From Paenibacillus_G elgii_A (GTDB lineage: Bacteria > Bacillota > Bacilli > Paenibacillales > NBRC-103111), in the NCBI GenBank assembly GCA_042219835.1, contig JBHJMN010000030.1, positions 1-64,000 on the forward strand: DNA of 64,000 nt. Reading direction: 5' to 3'. Made by a program: the position numbers and the translations under genes. The notes under the pieces are model-generated. The model saw only the letters and a program-made list of their open reading frames with translations, ran no database searches and was not told where the DNA came from. Below, piece by piece: positions 48,680 through 56,862 of this stretch (the stretch's first letter is position 1; every line of letters begins with the position of its first letter).

Positions 48680-49483
48680 TTGCGCCAAAATTCGAAAATG
48701 ATGCCGCTGCTGCGGTTTGTATGGACGTGCTGGAAGCTCAATTTAACCGGCGCGATGGAATTCCGGTTGAGCTTTCTGATGACAGCGGGCATGATGATGG
48801 TGAACAACGCCGTTTGGATTTTTTTCTGGGGGCTTTATTTTCATCGGTTTCCGGTCGTGAACGGCTGGGAACTGCAAGACGTAATGATGATGTGGGCGGT
48901 GAGCGCTGGCGGCTTCGGCCTGTCCGCCGTGCTGTTCGGCAATGCGTACCGGCTGGCCTCGCTGGTTGCGGGCGGTCAGCTCGATTTGTACCTTACGCAG
49001 CCGAAGCCGGTGCTGCTTCATATCCTGGTCAGCCGGATGTCCGTCTCTGCGATCGGGGACGTGCTGTTCGCCCTGCTGCTGTATGGGCTTTTCGGGGACC
49101 GTTCGCCGCTCGGTCTGCTGAAATTCGCGTTGGCGATGCTGATCGCGATGCTGATTTTTCTGTTCTTCGTGGTGACGACGCAGTCGCTCGCCTTCTACAT
49201 CGGGCAGGCCGAGGGTATCGGCCAGCAGCTGTTTAACGCGATTATAACCTTCTCCACTTATCCGACGGGCATTTTCAGCGGCTGGGGCCGGCTGATTCTG
49301 TTCACGGTCATCCCCGCCGGGTTCATCAGCTATTTGCCGATCGGACTGCTGCGGGAAGCGAACCTTGCGTTCACGCTGCAGGCGCTTGGCATGGCGGGGC
49401 TCGTCACCGCGGCCGGTCTATGGTTCTTTCAGCGCGGCTTGCGGCGGTACAGTTCAGGCAACGCGATGGGGCTGCGGATGTGA
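48680..49483 (+). CDS. ABC-2 family membrane protein (second permease)
   Basis: 267 residues from TTG 48680 behind GGGAGGGAGG (ATG 48701 possible). Six membrane segments are predicted. The loop ASLVAGGQLDLYLTQPKPVLLH is the counterpart of GDVGYKLTRP in the first permease, and NAIITFSTYPTGIFSGWGR is also typical. Completes a three-gene exporter under the ykkC-class leader. The substrate is unknown. Export of a toxic small molecule sensed by the riboswitch is the simplest model. Confidence 0.85.
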   Translation: MRQNSKMMPLLRFVWTCWKLNLTGAMEFRLSFLMTAGMMMVNNAVWIFFWGLYFHRFPVVNGWELQDVMMMWAVSAGGFGLSAVLFGNAYRLASLVAGGQLDLYLTQPKPVLLHILVSRMSVSAIGDVLFALLLYGLFGDRSPLGLLKFALAMLIAMLIFLFFVVTTQSLAFYIGQAEGIGQQLFNAIITFSTYPTGIFSGWGRLILFTVIPAGFISYLPIGLLREANLAFTLQALGMAGLVTAAGLWFFQRGLRRYSSGNAMGLRM

Positions 49484-49581
49484 AATACGTCCGTAGAGGT
49501 GTATAATGGTTCTGGAACGAACGGACAAGCTTGAGGTTTAATGATCGGCCCTATGATAAACGACAGCGGAGGACAGCTTAT

Positions 49582-50034
49582 ATGAGTACGACCGAAAAAG
49601 AGTGGTTTCGGGTACACAGCGCCGTATATCTGATCCTTGTGCGGGATAACAAGCTGCTGCTGCTTCGCCGGACCAATACCGGCTACGAGGATGGCAAGCT
49701 GAGTCTGGTAGCAGGCAAAATGGACGGGAACGAAGAAGTGAAACGGGCGGCTGCGCGCGAAGCATGGGAGGAAAGCGGCGTCCGGGTGGACCCGGCCGAT
49801 CTGGAAGTGGCGAGCGTCATGCACCGGAATTCGGATACGGGCGAATGGATCGATTTTTTCCTGACCGTGAAGCGATGGAAGGGGGAGCCGTACAACCGGG
49901 AACCGGACAAATGCTCCGAAATGGCATGGTATCCGCTGGACGGCCTTCCGGAAGATATGATTCCCCATGTGCGCCAAGCGGTTGAGAACGTGCTCGCGGG
50001 CGTATATTACGACAGCTATGGATGGCAGGAATAA
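49582..50034 (+). CDS. Nudix hydrolase
   Basis: 150 residues from ATG 49582 behind AGCGGAGGACAGC; the frame upstream to 49531 lacks a site. The Nudix box is complete: GKMDGNEEVKRAAAREAWEESGV, with the REAWEE metal-binding glutamates. The N-terminus (RVHSAVYLILVRDNKLLLLRR) is the usual beta sheet of the fold. It hydrolyses a nucleoside diphosphate linked to another moiety. The substrate is not predictable, and the subgroup resembles the small 8-oxo-dGTP or dihydroneopterin-type enzymes. A TATAAT box at 49502 is a candidate -10. Confidence 0.87.
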   Translation: MSTTEKEWFRVHSAVYLILVRDNKLLLLRRTNTGYEDGKLSLVAGKMDGNEEVKRAAAREAWEESGVRVDPADLEVASVMHRNSDTGEWIDFFLTVKRWKGEPYNREPDKCSEMAWYPLDGLPEDMIPHVRQAVENVLAGVYYDSYGWQE

Positions 50035-50038
50035 GGCA

Positions 50039-50078
50039 GGCGGCGGAGAGACCCGTTCGGGGAGCTTGGCCGCCTTTT
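50039..50078 (+). terminator. Terminator of the Nudix gene
   Basis: GGCGGC and GCCGCC close a hairpin with an inner ACCCG / CGGGG pairing, followed by TTTTGT. Confidence 0.65.
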
Positions 50079-50170
50079 GTCATCTTAGACGAAAATTCGA
50101 CGCATGTGTCGATTTGTCGTAGTAAGCTGATCGGGTTTTTGCTAGAATGAAGGTAGGGAGGGGAGGACGG

Positions 50171-50336
50171 ATGTTCGGTTCATCGTCGGTGCCGAAGCCG
50201 AAGCGCCGCTTGCGGCAACCGGTTCGATGCGGAAGGGCGCTGGCCGGACGAACAGTTCGCTGCCGAGAACTACGCCATCATGATGTACGAGCTCTGTTTG
50301 CAGGAGAAAGCCGGTCCCGGCGAAGTCCCCGGGTAG
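50171..50336 (+). pseudogene. Small frameshifted gene
   Basis: An ATG at 50171 follows the very strong site GGGAGGGGAGGACGG and opens with MFGSSSVPKPK. A coding-like frame one base out of phase continues from about 50213 to TAG 50334-50336 (FDAEGRWPDEQFAAENYAIM, then YELCLQEKAGPGEVPG). Together they would make a protein of about 55 residues if a single base were lost. Either the gene is frameshifted, or the sequence has an error. I do not recognise the protein. The remaining gap to 50524 is an AT-rich leader. Confidence 0.4.
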
Positions 50337-50524
50337 TCACTTTTAGCGTGTATAAAGAATCAGACCGTTTCTTTGAAGGTGCTTCAATCCTGTGCTTTTT
50401 GTTATATTTCACACGAAACACGACAAAAGTTCTATACTTGCACCATGAATTTAGGTATAATGAAATAACAAAAAAGTCCTATGGATCTGAGGCATATTGT
50501 CGAAAAAAGGAGACCGGTCATCTT

Positions 50525-50983
50525 ATGAAGGCAGAGCTTATCAACCCGTTTTTGGAGTCGGCCAGAATCGTCATCGAACAAGTCGCCAATGTACGACCGA
50601 CCACCGGACAGCTCGGCATCAAGGACGTGAAGTTTGCTGAAAAATACATTTGGATTCAAATCGGCATGACCGGGCAAATGGAAGGGGACATCGTCTTCGG
50701 ATTGCACGAGGAAGTCGCGCTCAAGGTCGTGTCCGCCATGATGGGCGGATTCTCGATCACCGAAATGAACGATATCGGCCGAAGCGCCATCTCCGAGCTC
50801 AGCAATATGATCAGCGGCAATGCCAGCACGATGCTGTTCAACCAAGGGGTCCGCGTCGATATTACGCCGCCCAAGCTGCTTCATTCCGCGCATGCAGCCG
50901 GCTTCAACGCGCAAAAGGCGCTGACGATCCCGCTGATTATGGAAGGCATCGGGGAACTGGATATTCAAGTGCTGATCGCTTAA
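50525..50983 (+). CDS. cheX: CheX-type chemotaxis phosphatase
   Basis: 152 residues from ATG 50525 behind AAAAAGGAGACC; the long frame upstream to 50147 is chance. The CheC/CheX/FliY active-site pattern is present once: RSAISELSNMISGN (E..N), with Pro about 22 residues later in DITPP. The motif GQMEGDIVFGLHEEVALKVVSAMMGG matches the CheX dimerisation region. CheX dephosphorylates CheY-P to reset flagellar signalling. No other che genes are in this window, as is common for solitary cheX genes in Paenibacillus-like genomes. Confidence 0.85.
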   Translation: MKAELINPFLESARIVIEQVANVRPTTGQLGIKDVKFAEKYIWIQIGMTGQMEGDIVFGLHEEVALKVVSAMMGGFSITEMNDIGRSAISELSNMISGNASTMLFNQGVRVDITPPKLLHSAHAAGFNAQKALTIPLIMEGIGELDIQVLIA

Positions 50984-51035
50984 CCAAGCGGCGTGCTCTA
51001 TAGTTGAAATGACAAGTCCATAACGTGTAAGCTGT

Positions 51036-51087
51036 AAGCGAACGCTTCTCCGGTTCCAATAACACCGGGAACGCTTCGCTTTTTTTG
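51036..51087 (+). terminator. Terminator after cheX
   Basis: AGCGAACGCTTC-CCGGT and ACCGG-GAACGCTTCGCT make a long stem followed by seven T. Confidence 0.88.
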
Positions 51088-51116
51088 TTCGATAGTAGAC
51101 AGGGGGGAACCGGGGG

Positions 51117-51893
51117 ATGAATTTTCAGGGCAAAATCACGGTAATCACGGGAGCGTCCAGCGGGATCGGCGCGCTGATGGCGCAGATGCTGGCGCAGCGT
51201 GGAGCCGTTCCTATATTGATGGCGCGGTCGGAGCAAAAGCTGGCGGAGGCGTCCGCTAAAATACCGGGCAAGTATGGCTTCTATCAGCTCGACGTCACCT
51301 CGGCGGAGCAGGTAACGGCAACGATGGAGCGGGTGATCGCCGAATACGGCCGGATCGACATTTTGATTAACAATGCGGGCTACGGCGTGTTCGATTCGTT
51401 CGCGAATGCGCCCTTAAGCGAATTCGAGGGCATGATGGACGTCAATTACATGGGGACGGTCCGCTGTACGAAAGCAGTGCTGCCTTCCATGCTGAAGCAG
51501 GGGAGCGGTCATATCGTCAATATCGCCTCTATGGCCGGGAAGATCGGCTCCGCCAAGTCCAGCGGCTACTCCGCCACCAAGCATGCTGTGCTCGGCTTGA
51601 CCAACTGTCTGCGGCAGGAGCTTGTCGGCACCGGCGTTCGTCTGACCGCGGTCAACCCGGGGCCGATCGATACGCCGTTTTTTGACCGGGCCGACCCTTC
51701 GGGCAACTACGTGAAAAATATCCAATGGTTTATGCTGAAGCCGGACCGCGTCGCTCAGGCGGTGCTGGAAGCGATCGAGCGGGGGAGGCCCGAAGTGAAC
51801 CTGCCGTTCATGGCGGCGGCCGGGGTGAAGCTGTATCATCTGTTTCCGCGGCTATTCGACCGCGTAGCCTATAAATTGCTCAACAAGAAATAG
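51117..51893 (+). CDS. Short-chain dehydrogenase/reductase
   Basis: 258 residues, classical SDR. The cofactor motif is TGASSGIG near residue 11, NNAG occurs near 87, the catalytic Ser lies in NIASMAGKIGS and YSATKHA carries Tyr-x3-Lys. The R in MARSEQKL after strand 2 suggests NADP preference. A C-terminal hydrophobic stretch (MAAAGVKLYHLFPRLFDRVAYKLL) hints at membrane association, as in the DltE/YqjQ-like group. The substrate is unknown. The ATG follows GGGGGGAACCGGGGG. Confidence 0.87.
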   Translation: MNFQGKITVITGASSGIGALMAQMLAQRGAVPILMARSEQKLAEASAKIPGKYGFYQLDVTSAEQVTATMERVIAEYGRIDILINNAGYGVFDSFANAPLSEFEGMMDVNYMGTVRCTKAVLPSMLKQGSGHIVNIASMAGKIGSAKSSGYSATKHAVLGLTNCLRQELVGTGVRLTAVNPGPIDTPFFDRADPSGNYVKNIQWFMLKPDRVAQAVLEAIERGRPEVNLPFMAAAGVKLYHLFPRLFDRVAYKLLNKK

Positions 51894-52051
51894 TCGCACT
51901 CCGACCTGTAAGGCGAAGGAATGCGGCGCCGTATGGCAAAACGGCAGATTACATGCTCCGAGGGGTGGCGGTCTTCTTTTATTTGGCTCGTCTTAGCGGA
52001 CCCAGGACTGCGCTGCCGCGCAGCTGCGAATAGCTTTCAGGGAGCGGCCGG

Positions 52052-52549
52052 TTAGTTCGCATGGTTTTGCTTCGACCGGTACGCCTCCAGAAGCTCTTCC
52101 ACGGAAATCCCGTCGATGGTCATTCCTTCGATCCGGCATCCGCGGATACTCACGCCACCGAGATTGCAATTCTCGATCCGGCTTCCCTGCAGATCGCAAT
52201 CCTCGAACCGAAGCGGACGCTGCCTCGCGCCTGCCTTATGCGCCGGATGTCCTTCCGGAGGTAAGCCGATGCTGTGAATAAAAGCCCCGCCGAGCTGGGC
52301 GCCGTCGATTTCCAGATCGCTCAGGTCGGCGTCGCTGATGCGGCAGCCGCTCAGGTTCACGTTGGTTAACTTCATTCCTCTCAAATCCCCGCATTGAAAT
52401 GAAAGCTCGGGCATGAATACGTTTTTGAACGAAACTTGCCTGCCCTGGCCGTTCTCGAACTCGGAACCGTCGAATACCGTATTGCTCAGCTTAATTTGCG
52501 TTCCGCTGTCCCGTTTGTCCTTAATTTCAATGATGTTGCTGTTATCCAT
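52052..52549 (-). CDS. Pentapeptide-repeat protein
   Basis: 165 residues. Two runs of five-residue turns (LSFQCGDLRGMKLTNVNLSG, CRISDADLSDLEIDGAQLGG, then CDLQGSRIENCNLGG) show the A(D/N)LXX-like pattern of a right-handed beta helix. A non-repeat insert (LPPEGHPAHKAGARQRPLR) sits in the middle. Such proteins can mimic DNA (QnrA/MfpA) or act as scaffolds. The short length and insert make the gyrase-protection role unlikely but not excluded. The ATG follows GGCTAAAGGATGG. Confidence 0.78.
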   Translation of the reverse strand: MDNSNIIEIKDKRDSGTQIKLSNTVFDGSEFENGQGRQVSFKNVFMPELSFQCGDLRGMKLTNVNLSGCRISDADLSDLEIDGAQLGGAFIHSIGLPPEGHPAHKAGARQRPLRFEDCDLQGSRIENCNLGGVSIRGCRIEGMTIDGISVEELLEAYRSKQNHAN

Positions 52550-52629
52550 CCTTTAGCCCACCGCCTATTCGTTGTTTGTGTGGCAAGTCGGTATTCCGCC
52601 TTCCTCTGTCAGCGAAAAAATGAAGAAAA

Positions 52630-52660
52630 GAAGACCGAGGTCGATTGCTTTTCGGTCTTC
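52630..52660 (-). terminator. Terminator of the DUF2573 gene
   Basis: GAAGACCGA and TCGGTCTTC form the stem. Read on the minus strand, a T-rich tail (CTTTTCTTCATTTTTT) follows. Confidence 0.6.
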
Positions 52661-52698
52661 GTGCAGGGTATGGTAAAGGTAGCATAGGTTCTCAGCGA

Positions 52699-52977
52699 TC
52701 AGGCTTCTTGCTCCGGCTTCGCTTCCGCCTGTTGATTGGCAGCCTTCAGCTTCTGATTGAGGTCGCGGACCTCTTCGAACAGCTTGCGGACATCGGCTTT
52801 GCCCTCGGGATGCTGCTGATTCCAATGGCTGGCAAGAGCCGGCATCGTTTTATGGATATGGTTGTAGATTGCCCACGCTTTAATCTTTTCCACCGTTTCG
52901 GCGGAAGCGTCGCCGGTCAGCAGCTCGGTATATTTCTCGACCAGCCCTTCGAATTCGGCGGCAAAACGGGAGTTCAT
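52699..52977 (-). CDS. DUF2573 (YusU-like) protein
   Basis: 92 residues from ATG 52977 behind AAAGGTGG; the longer frame lacks a site. The conserved opening FAAEFEGLVEKYTELLTG, followed by KAWAIYNHIHKTMPALASHWNQQHPEGK, matches DUF2573 proteins such as Bacillus YusU. The tail is a charged helix, extended by a Q/A/E-rich segment. Entirely helical, cytosolic, function unknown. Confidence 0.78.
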   Translation of the reverse strand: MNSRFAAEFEGLVEKYTELLTGDASAETVEKIKAWAIYNHIHKTMPALASHWNQQHPEGKADVRKLFEEVRDLNQKLKAANQQAEAKPEQEA

Positions 52978-53059
52978 TTGAAAATCCACCTTTCTGGTCA
53001 TAATACATCTTAGTGTAACGCCGGAACGACTTTGTGTCAAAAAATGGAGTGAACCGAAC

Positions 53060-53920
53060 ATGCCTATACCTACCGATACAAACCTTCCGCCAAGCGGGTT
53101 AACCGGCGGCGTTCCAGCCGACGGCACGCTGTTCCAGAGGGAAAGTCTCCGCAGCCCGGCGAAGGGCATATCGCTTTATCGGCTAACATATATTAGCCAA
53201 GGACTTCAGGTTAAAGGATATCTTGCCGTGCCTGATGCTATCATGCCCGTTCCGGGCTTAATTTACTGCCGGGGAGGCATCCGCAAGGTCGGAATGGTGC
53301 GCAAACGCCGCATTTTTTCAATGGCGCGGCGCGGGTACGCGGTATTTGCGCCGTTTTATCGAGGCAACGAAGGCGGCGAGGGACGGGAGGACTTCGGAGG
53401 AGAAGACCGTTTTGACGTACATCATGCCATTACCCTCATGCAATCGCTGCCGGAGGTGCAGTCCGGGCCGATTCCGCTCATCGGCTTCTCGCGCGGCGCA
53501 TTGATGGCGCTGCTGGCGGCCAAAGAGTGCGAATGCGCCGGTCCGGTCGTCGTCTGGGGCGGCGTGAGCGATCTGCTCGATACGTATGAAGAGCGGGTCG
53601 ATCTGAGGCGGATGCTGAAGCGGGTCGTCGGCCATCCGCGCAAGCAGGTTGAATGCTACGAGCGGCGGTCGCCCGTCTGCTGGGTCGATGCGATCCGCGT
53701 GCCCGTCATGATCGTGCACGGTACGGCGGATGCGCAGGTCAGCGTAAAGCAGGCGCGCAAGCTGGGAGCGGCGCTGGAGCGGGCCGGGAAGGAGTACACG
53801 ATGGAGCTGTACGACGGGCTCGGGCACCGCTTTCCGAAGGAGGACGACGAGCGCGCGCTCGATGCGGTATTTGGATGGATCGCAAGCAAGCGGGAGCGAG
53901 CGGAAGGTCAGGACCGGTAA
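53060..53920 (+). CDS. Alpha/beta hydrolase (prolyl-oligopeptidase-like)
   Basis: 286 residues, no signal peptide. Oxyanion region LIYCRGGIRKVG, nucleophile elbow GFSRGA (Ser near residue 149), catalytic Asp in VHGTADAQVSV and His in DGLGHRFPKE. This is the S9/dienelactone hydrolase-like arrangement of the fold. It could be a peptidase or esterase, and the substrate cannot be read. ATG after AATGGAGTGAACCGAAC. Its stop lies 82 bases before the RNA helicase gene. Confidence 0.82.
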   Translation: MPIPTDTNLPPSGLTGGVPADGTLFQRESLRSPAKGISLYRLTYISQGLQVKGYLAVPDAIMPVPGLIYCRGGIRKVGMVRKRRIFSMARRGYAVFAPFYRGNEGGEGREDFGGEDRFDVHHAITLMQSLPEVQSGPIPLIGFSRGALMALLAAKECECAGPVVVWGGVSDLLDTYEERVDLRRMLKRVVGHPRKQVECYERRSPVCWVDAIRVPVMIVHGTADAQVSVKQARKLGAALERAGKEYTMELYDGLGHRFPKEDDERALDAVFGWIASKRERAEGQDR

Positions 53921-54002
53921 GCCGGCCGTCTCCGCCGGGTGGGGGCAATCGCCCGCATATTCTGGTATACTAAGGAAACGCAAGGGAAGAGAGGATGATC
54001 GA

Positions 54003-55427
54003 ATGAATACGGGGTTTGCAGCTTTACATATCGCTCCGCAGTATGTCAAGCGGCTGCAGGAGCTCGGTATCACGGAGCCGTCGGACATACAAGCGGAAGC
54101 GATACCGATCGCGCTTGAAGGAAAAGATGTGGTCGCGCAATCGCAGACCGGTACGGGGAAAACGCTGGCCTATGTGCTGCCGCTGCTGCAAAAAATAGAC
54201 ACGGGCGCGAGAGAGGTACAAGCTCTTGTGCTGGTGCCGACACGGGAGCTCGGCATGCAGATCGTGCAGACGCTGGAGCAGCTTGTGAAAGATAGCGACA
54301 TCCGCGTGCAGCAGCTGATCGGCGGCGCCTCCATCGAGCGTCAGATCGACCGGCTGAAGCTCAAGCCGCAGATCGTGGTAGGGACGCCCGGCCGCGTGCA
54401 GGAGCTGGTCAAGCTTCGCAAATTGAAGCTGCACGGAATCCGCACGGTCGTCGTCGACGAGGTCGATCAAGTGTTCGAGCTGGGGTCCATGCAGGATGTG
54501 GAGGCGCTGTTCAAAGGCATGCTGCGCGACCGGCAGCTGCTGTTTTTCTCCGCGACGTTCCCGCCGCCGCTGCAGGACGTCATCGACCGCTGGATGCGCG
54601 AACCGGTCTACGTCCGGGTAAATCCGGCGCAGCGCACCTCGGAAACGCTGGAGCACTTGTATTTCGTATGTCAGGAACGGGACAAAATCGATACGCTGCG
54701 CCGGATTGTCCGGCTGTATAACCCGAAGGCTGCGATCGTGTTCGTCAATGAGACCGACGATATCGGGGAAGTGGTGGCGAAGCTGCAGTACGTCGGCCTG
54801 TCGGTCGAAGGCCTATACGGGGATTCCTTCAAGCAAGAGCGGGCCAAGGCGATGCAGGCGTTCCGCGCCGGTAAGTTCCAACTGCTGCTGGCAACCGATG
54901 TAGCCGCCAGAGGATTGGACCTGCCGCAAGTCACGCATGTGATCAACCTCGACCCGCCGATCGATGCGGACCATTACGTTCATCGCGTTGGGCGGACGGG
55001 GCGGATGGGCCGCAAAGGCACGGCCGTTTCGATCATTACTCCGAGGGAGCAGTTCATTATCGATAAGTTCGCCAAAGCGCTCGGTATTGAGATCAAGCGG
55101 CGGACAATGTTTCATGGCAAAATCATCAATCCCGAGCAGGAGCGGACTATTCGCAAGGAAGCGAAGAAGCTCGTGGAACGCCGGGTGCCGGACGAAGCGC
55201 CGTCGGGAAGGGAAAAACCTGAGGCGCGTGTTGCTCAGGCGGGAGCCCCGAAGCTTCCCCGTACGGAAGGCAAGAGCGTAAAGCCGACACAGACTGGCAC
55301 GGGCCGCACCCCGGCTCCGGCTGCTCCGGATAAACGCAAAGCGGAGAGGGAGCGGGACCGCAAAAACAAAGGAGCGCCGCGCTGGCTTAAGGAAAAGCGC
55401 GATCCGTCGGGTAAACCGAAACGGTAA
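54003..55427 (+). CDS. DEAD-box RNA helicase
   Basis: 474 residues from ATG 54003 behind AAGAGAGG; the frame open from 53862 is chance. All motifs are present: Q (PSDIQAEAIPIAL), I (SQTGTGKT), Ia PTRELG, Ib TPGR, II as DEVD instead of DEAD, III SAT, IV IVFVNETDD, V LLATDVAARGLDL, VI HRVGRTGR. The C-terminal tail (about 400-474) is basic and low-complexity, as in CshA/CshB-like helicases of Firmicutes. It acts in ribosome assembly or mRNA decay. The DEVD variant is less common but keeps both catalytic acids. Confidence 0.88.
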   Translation: MNTGFAALHIAPQYVKRLQELGITEPSDIQAEAIPIALEGKDVVAQSQTGTGKTLAYVLPLLQKIDTGAREVQALVLVPTRELGMQIVQTLEQLVKDSDIRVQQLIGGASIERQIDRLKLKPQIVVGTPGRVQELVKLRKLKLHGIRTVVVDEVDQVFELGSMQDVEALFKGMLRDRQLLFFSATFPPPLQDVIDRWMREPVYVRVNPAQRTSETLEHLYFVCQERDKIDTLRRIVRLYNPKAAIVFVNETDDIGEVVAKLQYVGLSVEGLYGDSFKQERAKAMQAFRAGKFQLLLATDVAARGLDLPQVTHVINLDPPIDADHYVHRVGRTGRMGRKGTAVSIITPREQFIIDKFAKALGIEIKRRTMFHGKIINPEQERTIRKEAKKLVERRVPDEAPSGREKPEARVAQAGAPKLPRTEGKSVKPTQTGTGRTPAPAAPDKRKAERERDRKNKGAPRWLKEKRDPSGKPKR

Positions 55428-55429
55428 AG

Positions 55430-55498
55430 AAGGAGCCGCCGATTCCGCCTATCAAGCTCCGGGAGAGGACATTGGGCTCAGGTGTGGACCGGCTCCTT
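55430..55498 (+). other. Intergenic hairpin element with a 9-bp closing stem
   Basis: AAGGAGCCG and CGGCTCCTT close a loop of about 50 bases containing a smaller CTCC / GGAG pairing. It lies immediately after the helicase stop and before the ribosome site of the next gene. No T-run follows, so it does not look like a simple terminator. Confidence 0.4.
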
Positions 55499-55514
55499 GT
55501 AAGGGGGAAGTCAG

Positions 55515-56057
55515 ATGAAATCGCTCTTCAAAGGAATCGTCACGATCGTGATTCTGGGGGCGCTGCTGGCCGCCGGGGCACTATGGTACGCGCAGCCGCA
55601 AGCTGCGCTGGACTTGTCGTACAACGATCTTCCGGTGCGCGAAAAGCTCGCGGCTATGGTGATCAACCTCAAGCCGGAAGCGGTGCTGACGGAGCAGGAG
55701 GTGGGCGATTTGCTGAAAAAATCGCTTGCCCGCAAGCCAGAGCTTCGTCCCGGCGTTAAGCTGACGGGAGCAAGATTTTTCCTTCAGGGAGAACGGCTCG
55801 CGGCAGACGTGACGCTGCTGCTTCAAGACCGCTGGAAGGTGGGCGCCCGGCTCCATTTCGATCTTGCCTGGAACGAGCCGTATTTGACGGCCATCCATAC
55901 CGGCACCGACGTCCGGGATGTTACCGTACCGGGCGAATGGCTGAGCCTCCAGCCGACCCAGGTTGATCTGAACGATTATATGCCGAAACATGTGGCGATT
56001 CGGGACGTAGCATTTGAAGGGTCCGCAGTACGCGTGAGCTTCGGGCTTCGCTTATGA
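55515..56057 (+). CDS. Membrane-anchored hypothetical protein (YpmS-like?)
   Basis: 180 residues. One N-terminal membrane segment (about 6-26) is followed by an extracytosolic domain rich in amphipathic strands (LTGARFFLQGERLAADVTLLLQDRWKVGARLHFDLAW). The overall layout, an anchor followed by a bacterial lipid-binding-like beta domain, recalls the DUF2140/YpmS family, but I do not see a decisive motif. The ATG follows GTAAGGGGGAAGTCAG. Confidence 0.6.
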   Translation: MKSLFKGIVTIVILGALLAAGALWYAQPQAALDLSYNDLPVREKLAAMVINLKPEAVLTEQEVGDLLKKSLARKPELRPGVKLTGARFFLQGERLAADVTLLLQDRWKVGARLHFDLAWNEPYLTAIHTGTDVRDVTVPGEWLSLQPTQVDLNDYMPKHVAIRDVAFEGSAVRVSFGLRL

Positions 56058-56066
56058 TGGAAGCAC

Positions 56067-56109
56067 AAGGGACGATTTCCTTCTGAGTCGAAGGAAACCG
56101 TCCCTTTTT
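56067..56109 (+). terminator. Terminator after the YpmS-like gene
   Basis: AAGGGACG-TTTCCTTC and GAAGGAAA-CGTCCCTT, followed by TTT. Confidence 0.88.
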
Positions 56110-56245
56110 AGGTGGAGGGGAAGTACAAACCCGTTCATCTTTCTTCTGCCTGCGGTAGCTCGCTTACGAAGTCTTTTGCGACAAGCCCGGACCCGGAGCA
56201 GCTTCAGGTCGCCTTTTGCCGAAGCCTGAACCGGCCCGCCGTTCT

Positions 56246-56692
56246 CTAGTCTCTATCTACAACCGTTCTATACTCGACCGCTTTGCGGAGCAGCCGGGTC
56301 AATTCAGCGGTTTCGCCCGGCTCCAGCCCATGCCAGAACCACTCCACCAATTCCGCTGCTTTTTCGTCCAACTCGCCCAAAGCGCCCAGACCGTTCGGCG
56401 TGATCGTCACCATGACGACCCGTCGGTCCGTTTCGTTATACGCCCGTTCCGCATACCCGCCGGCCACCAGCTTATTGGCGAGGTTCGTCACGGCCGGCAG
56501 CGTGATTTGCAGCGTATCCGCCAGCTCCGAACACCGCATCGTCCCGTTCGCCCGAAGGCTCTCCAGCAAATAGTACTGCTGAATCGGCAGCCCGTGCTTC
56601 AGCCGGCCTGTTATTTCGGAGATCCATCGGCGCATCGCCAGCCGGGTCCATTTTTCAATCTCTGTGGACGCATGAAGCCCTTGTTCCTGCAT
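56246..56692 (-). CDS. MarR-family transcriptional regulator (second)
   Basis: 148 residues. The winged helix shows PIQQYYLLESLRANGTMRCSELADTL, ITLPAVTNLANKLVAGGYAERA and the wing ETDRRVVMVTIT. Helical ends form the dimer interface. The ATG follows AAAGGGGGAACCGTT. A 19-bp palindrome in its promoter region (56741-56759) is a probable operator. The target beyond itself could be the membrane FAD oxidoreductase gene on the same strand upstream (inference). Confidence 0.87.
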   Translation of the reverse strand: MQEQGLHASTEIEKWTRLAMRRWISEITGRLKHGLPIQQYYLLESLRANGTMRCSELADTLQITLPAVTNLANKLVAGGYAERAYNETDRRVVMVTITPNGLGALGELDEKAAELVEWFWHGLEPGETAELTRLLRKAVEYRTVVDRD

Positions 56693-56740
56693 AACGGTTC
56701 CCCCTTTGAATTTTAGCTCTTAAATAATTTTGTTTATGAA

Positions 56741-56759
56741 TAATTCAAATTTTGAATTA
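56741..56759 (-). promoter_or_regulatory. 19-bp palindromic operator of the MarR gene
   Basis: TAATTCAA-ATT-TTGAATTA has perfect 8-bp arms around a three-base centre, the size and AT-richness of MarR sites. On the minus strand it overlaps a TTGAAT -35-like box with TATTTA 16 bases downstream. Confidence 0.65.
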
Positions 56760-56813
56760 AATTATTGTACTCCGTTTTACCTGATGTGTCAAAAGGTAAG
56801 GAAGCATGAAACA

Positions 56814-56857
56814 AAGCCCTCCCGCAACTGGACTCATGATCCGGTGCAGGAGGGCTT
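56814..56857 (-). terminator. Terminator of the FAD oxidoreductase gene
   Basis: AAGCCCTCC-GCA and TGC-GGAGGGCTT close a hairpin. On the minus strand it is followed by TTGTTTC, a modest T-tract. Confidence 0.55.
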
Positions 56858-56862
56858 GCTTG

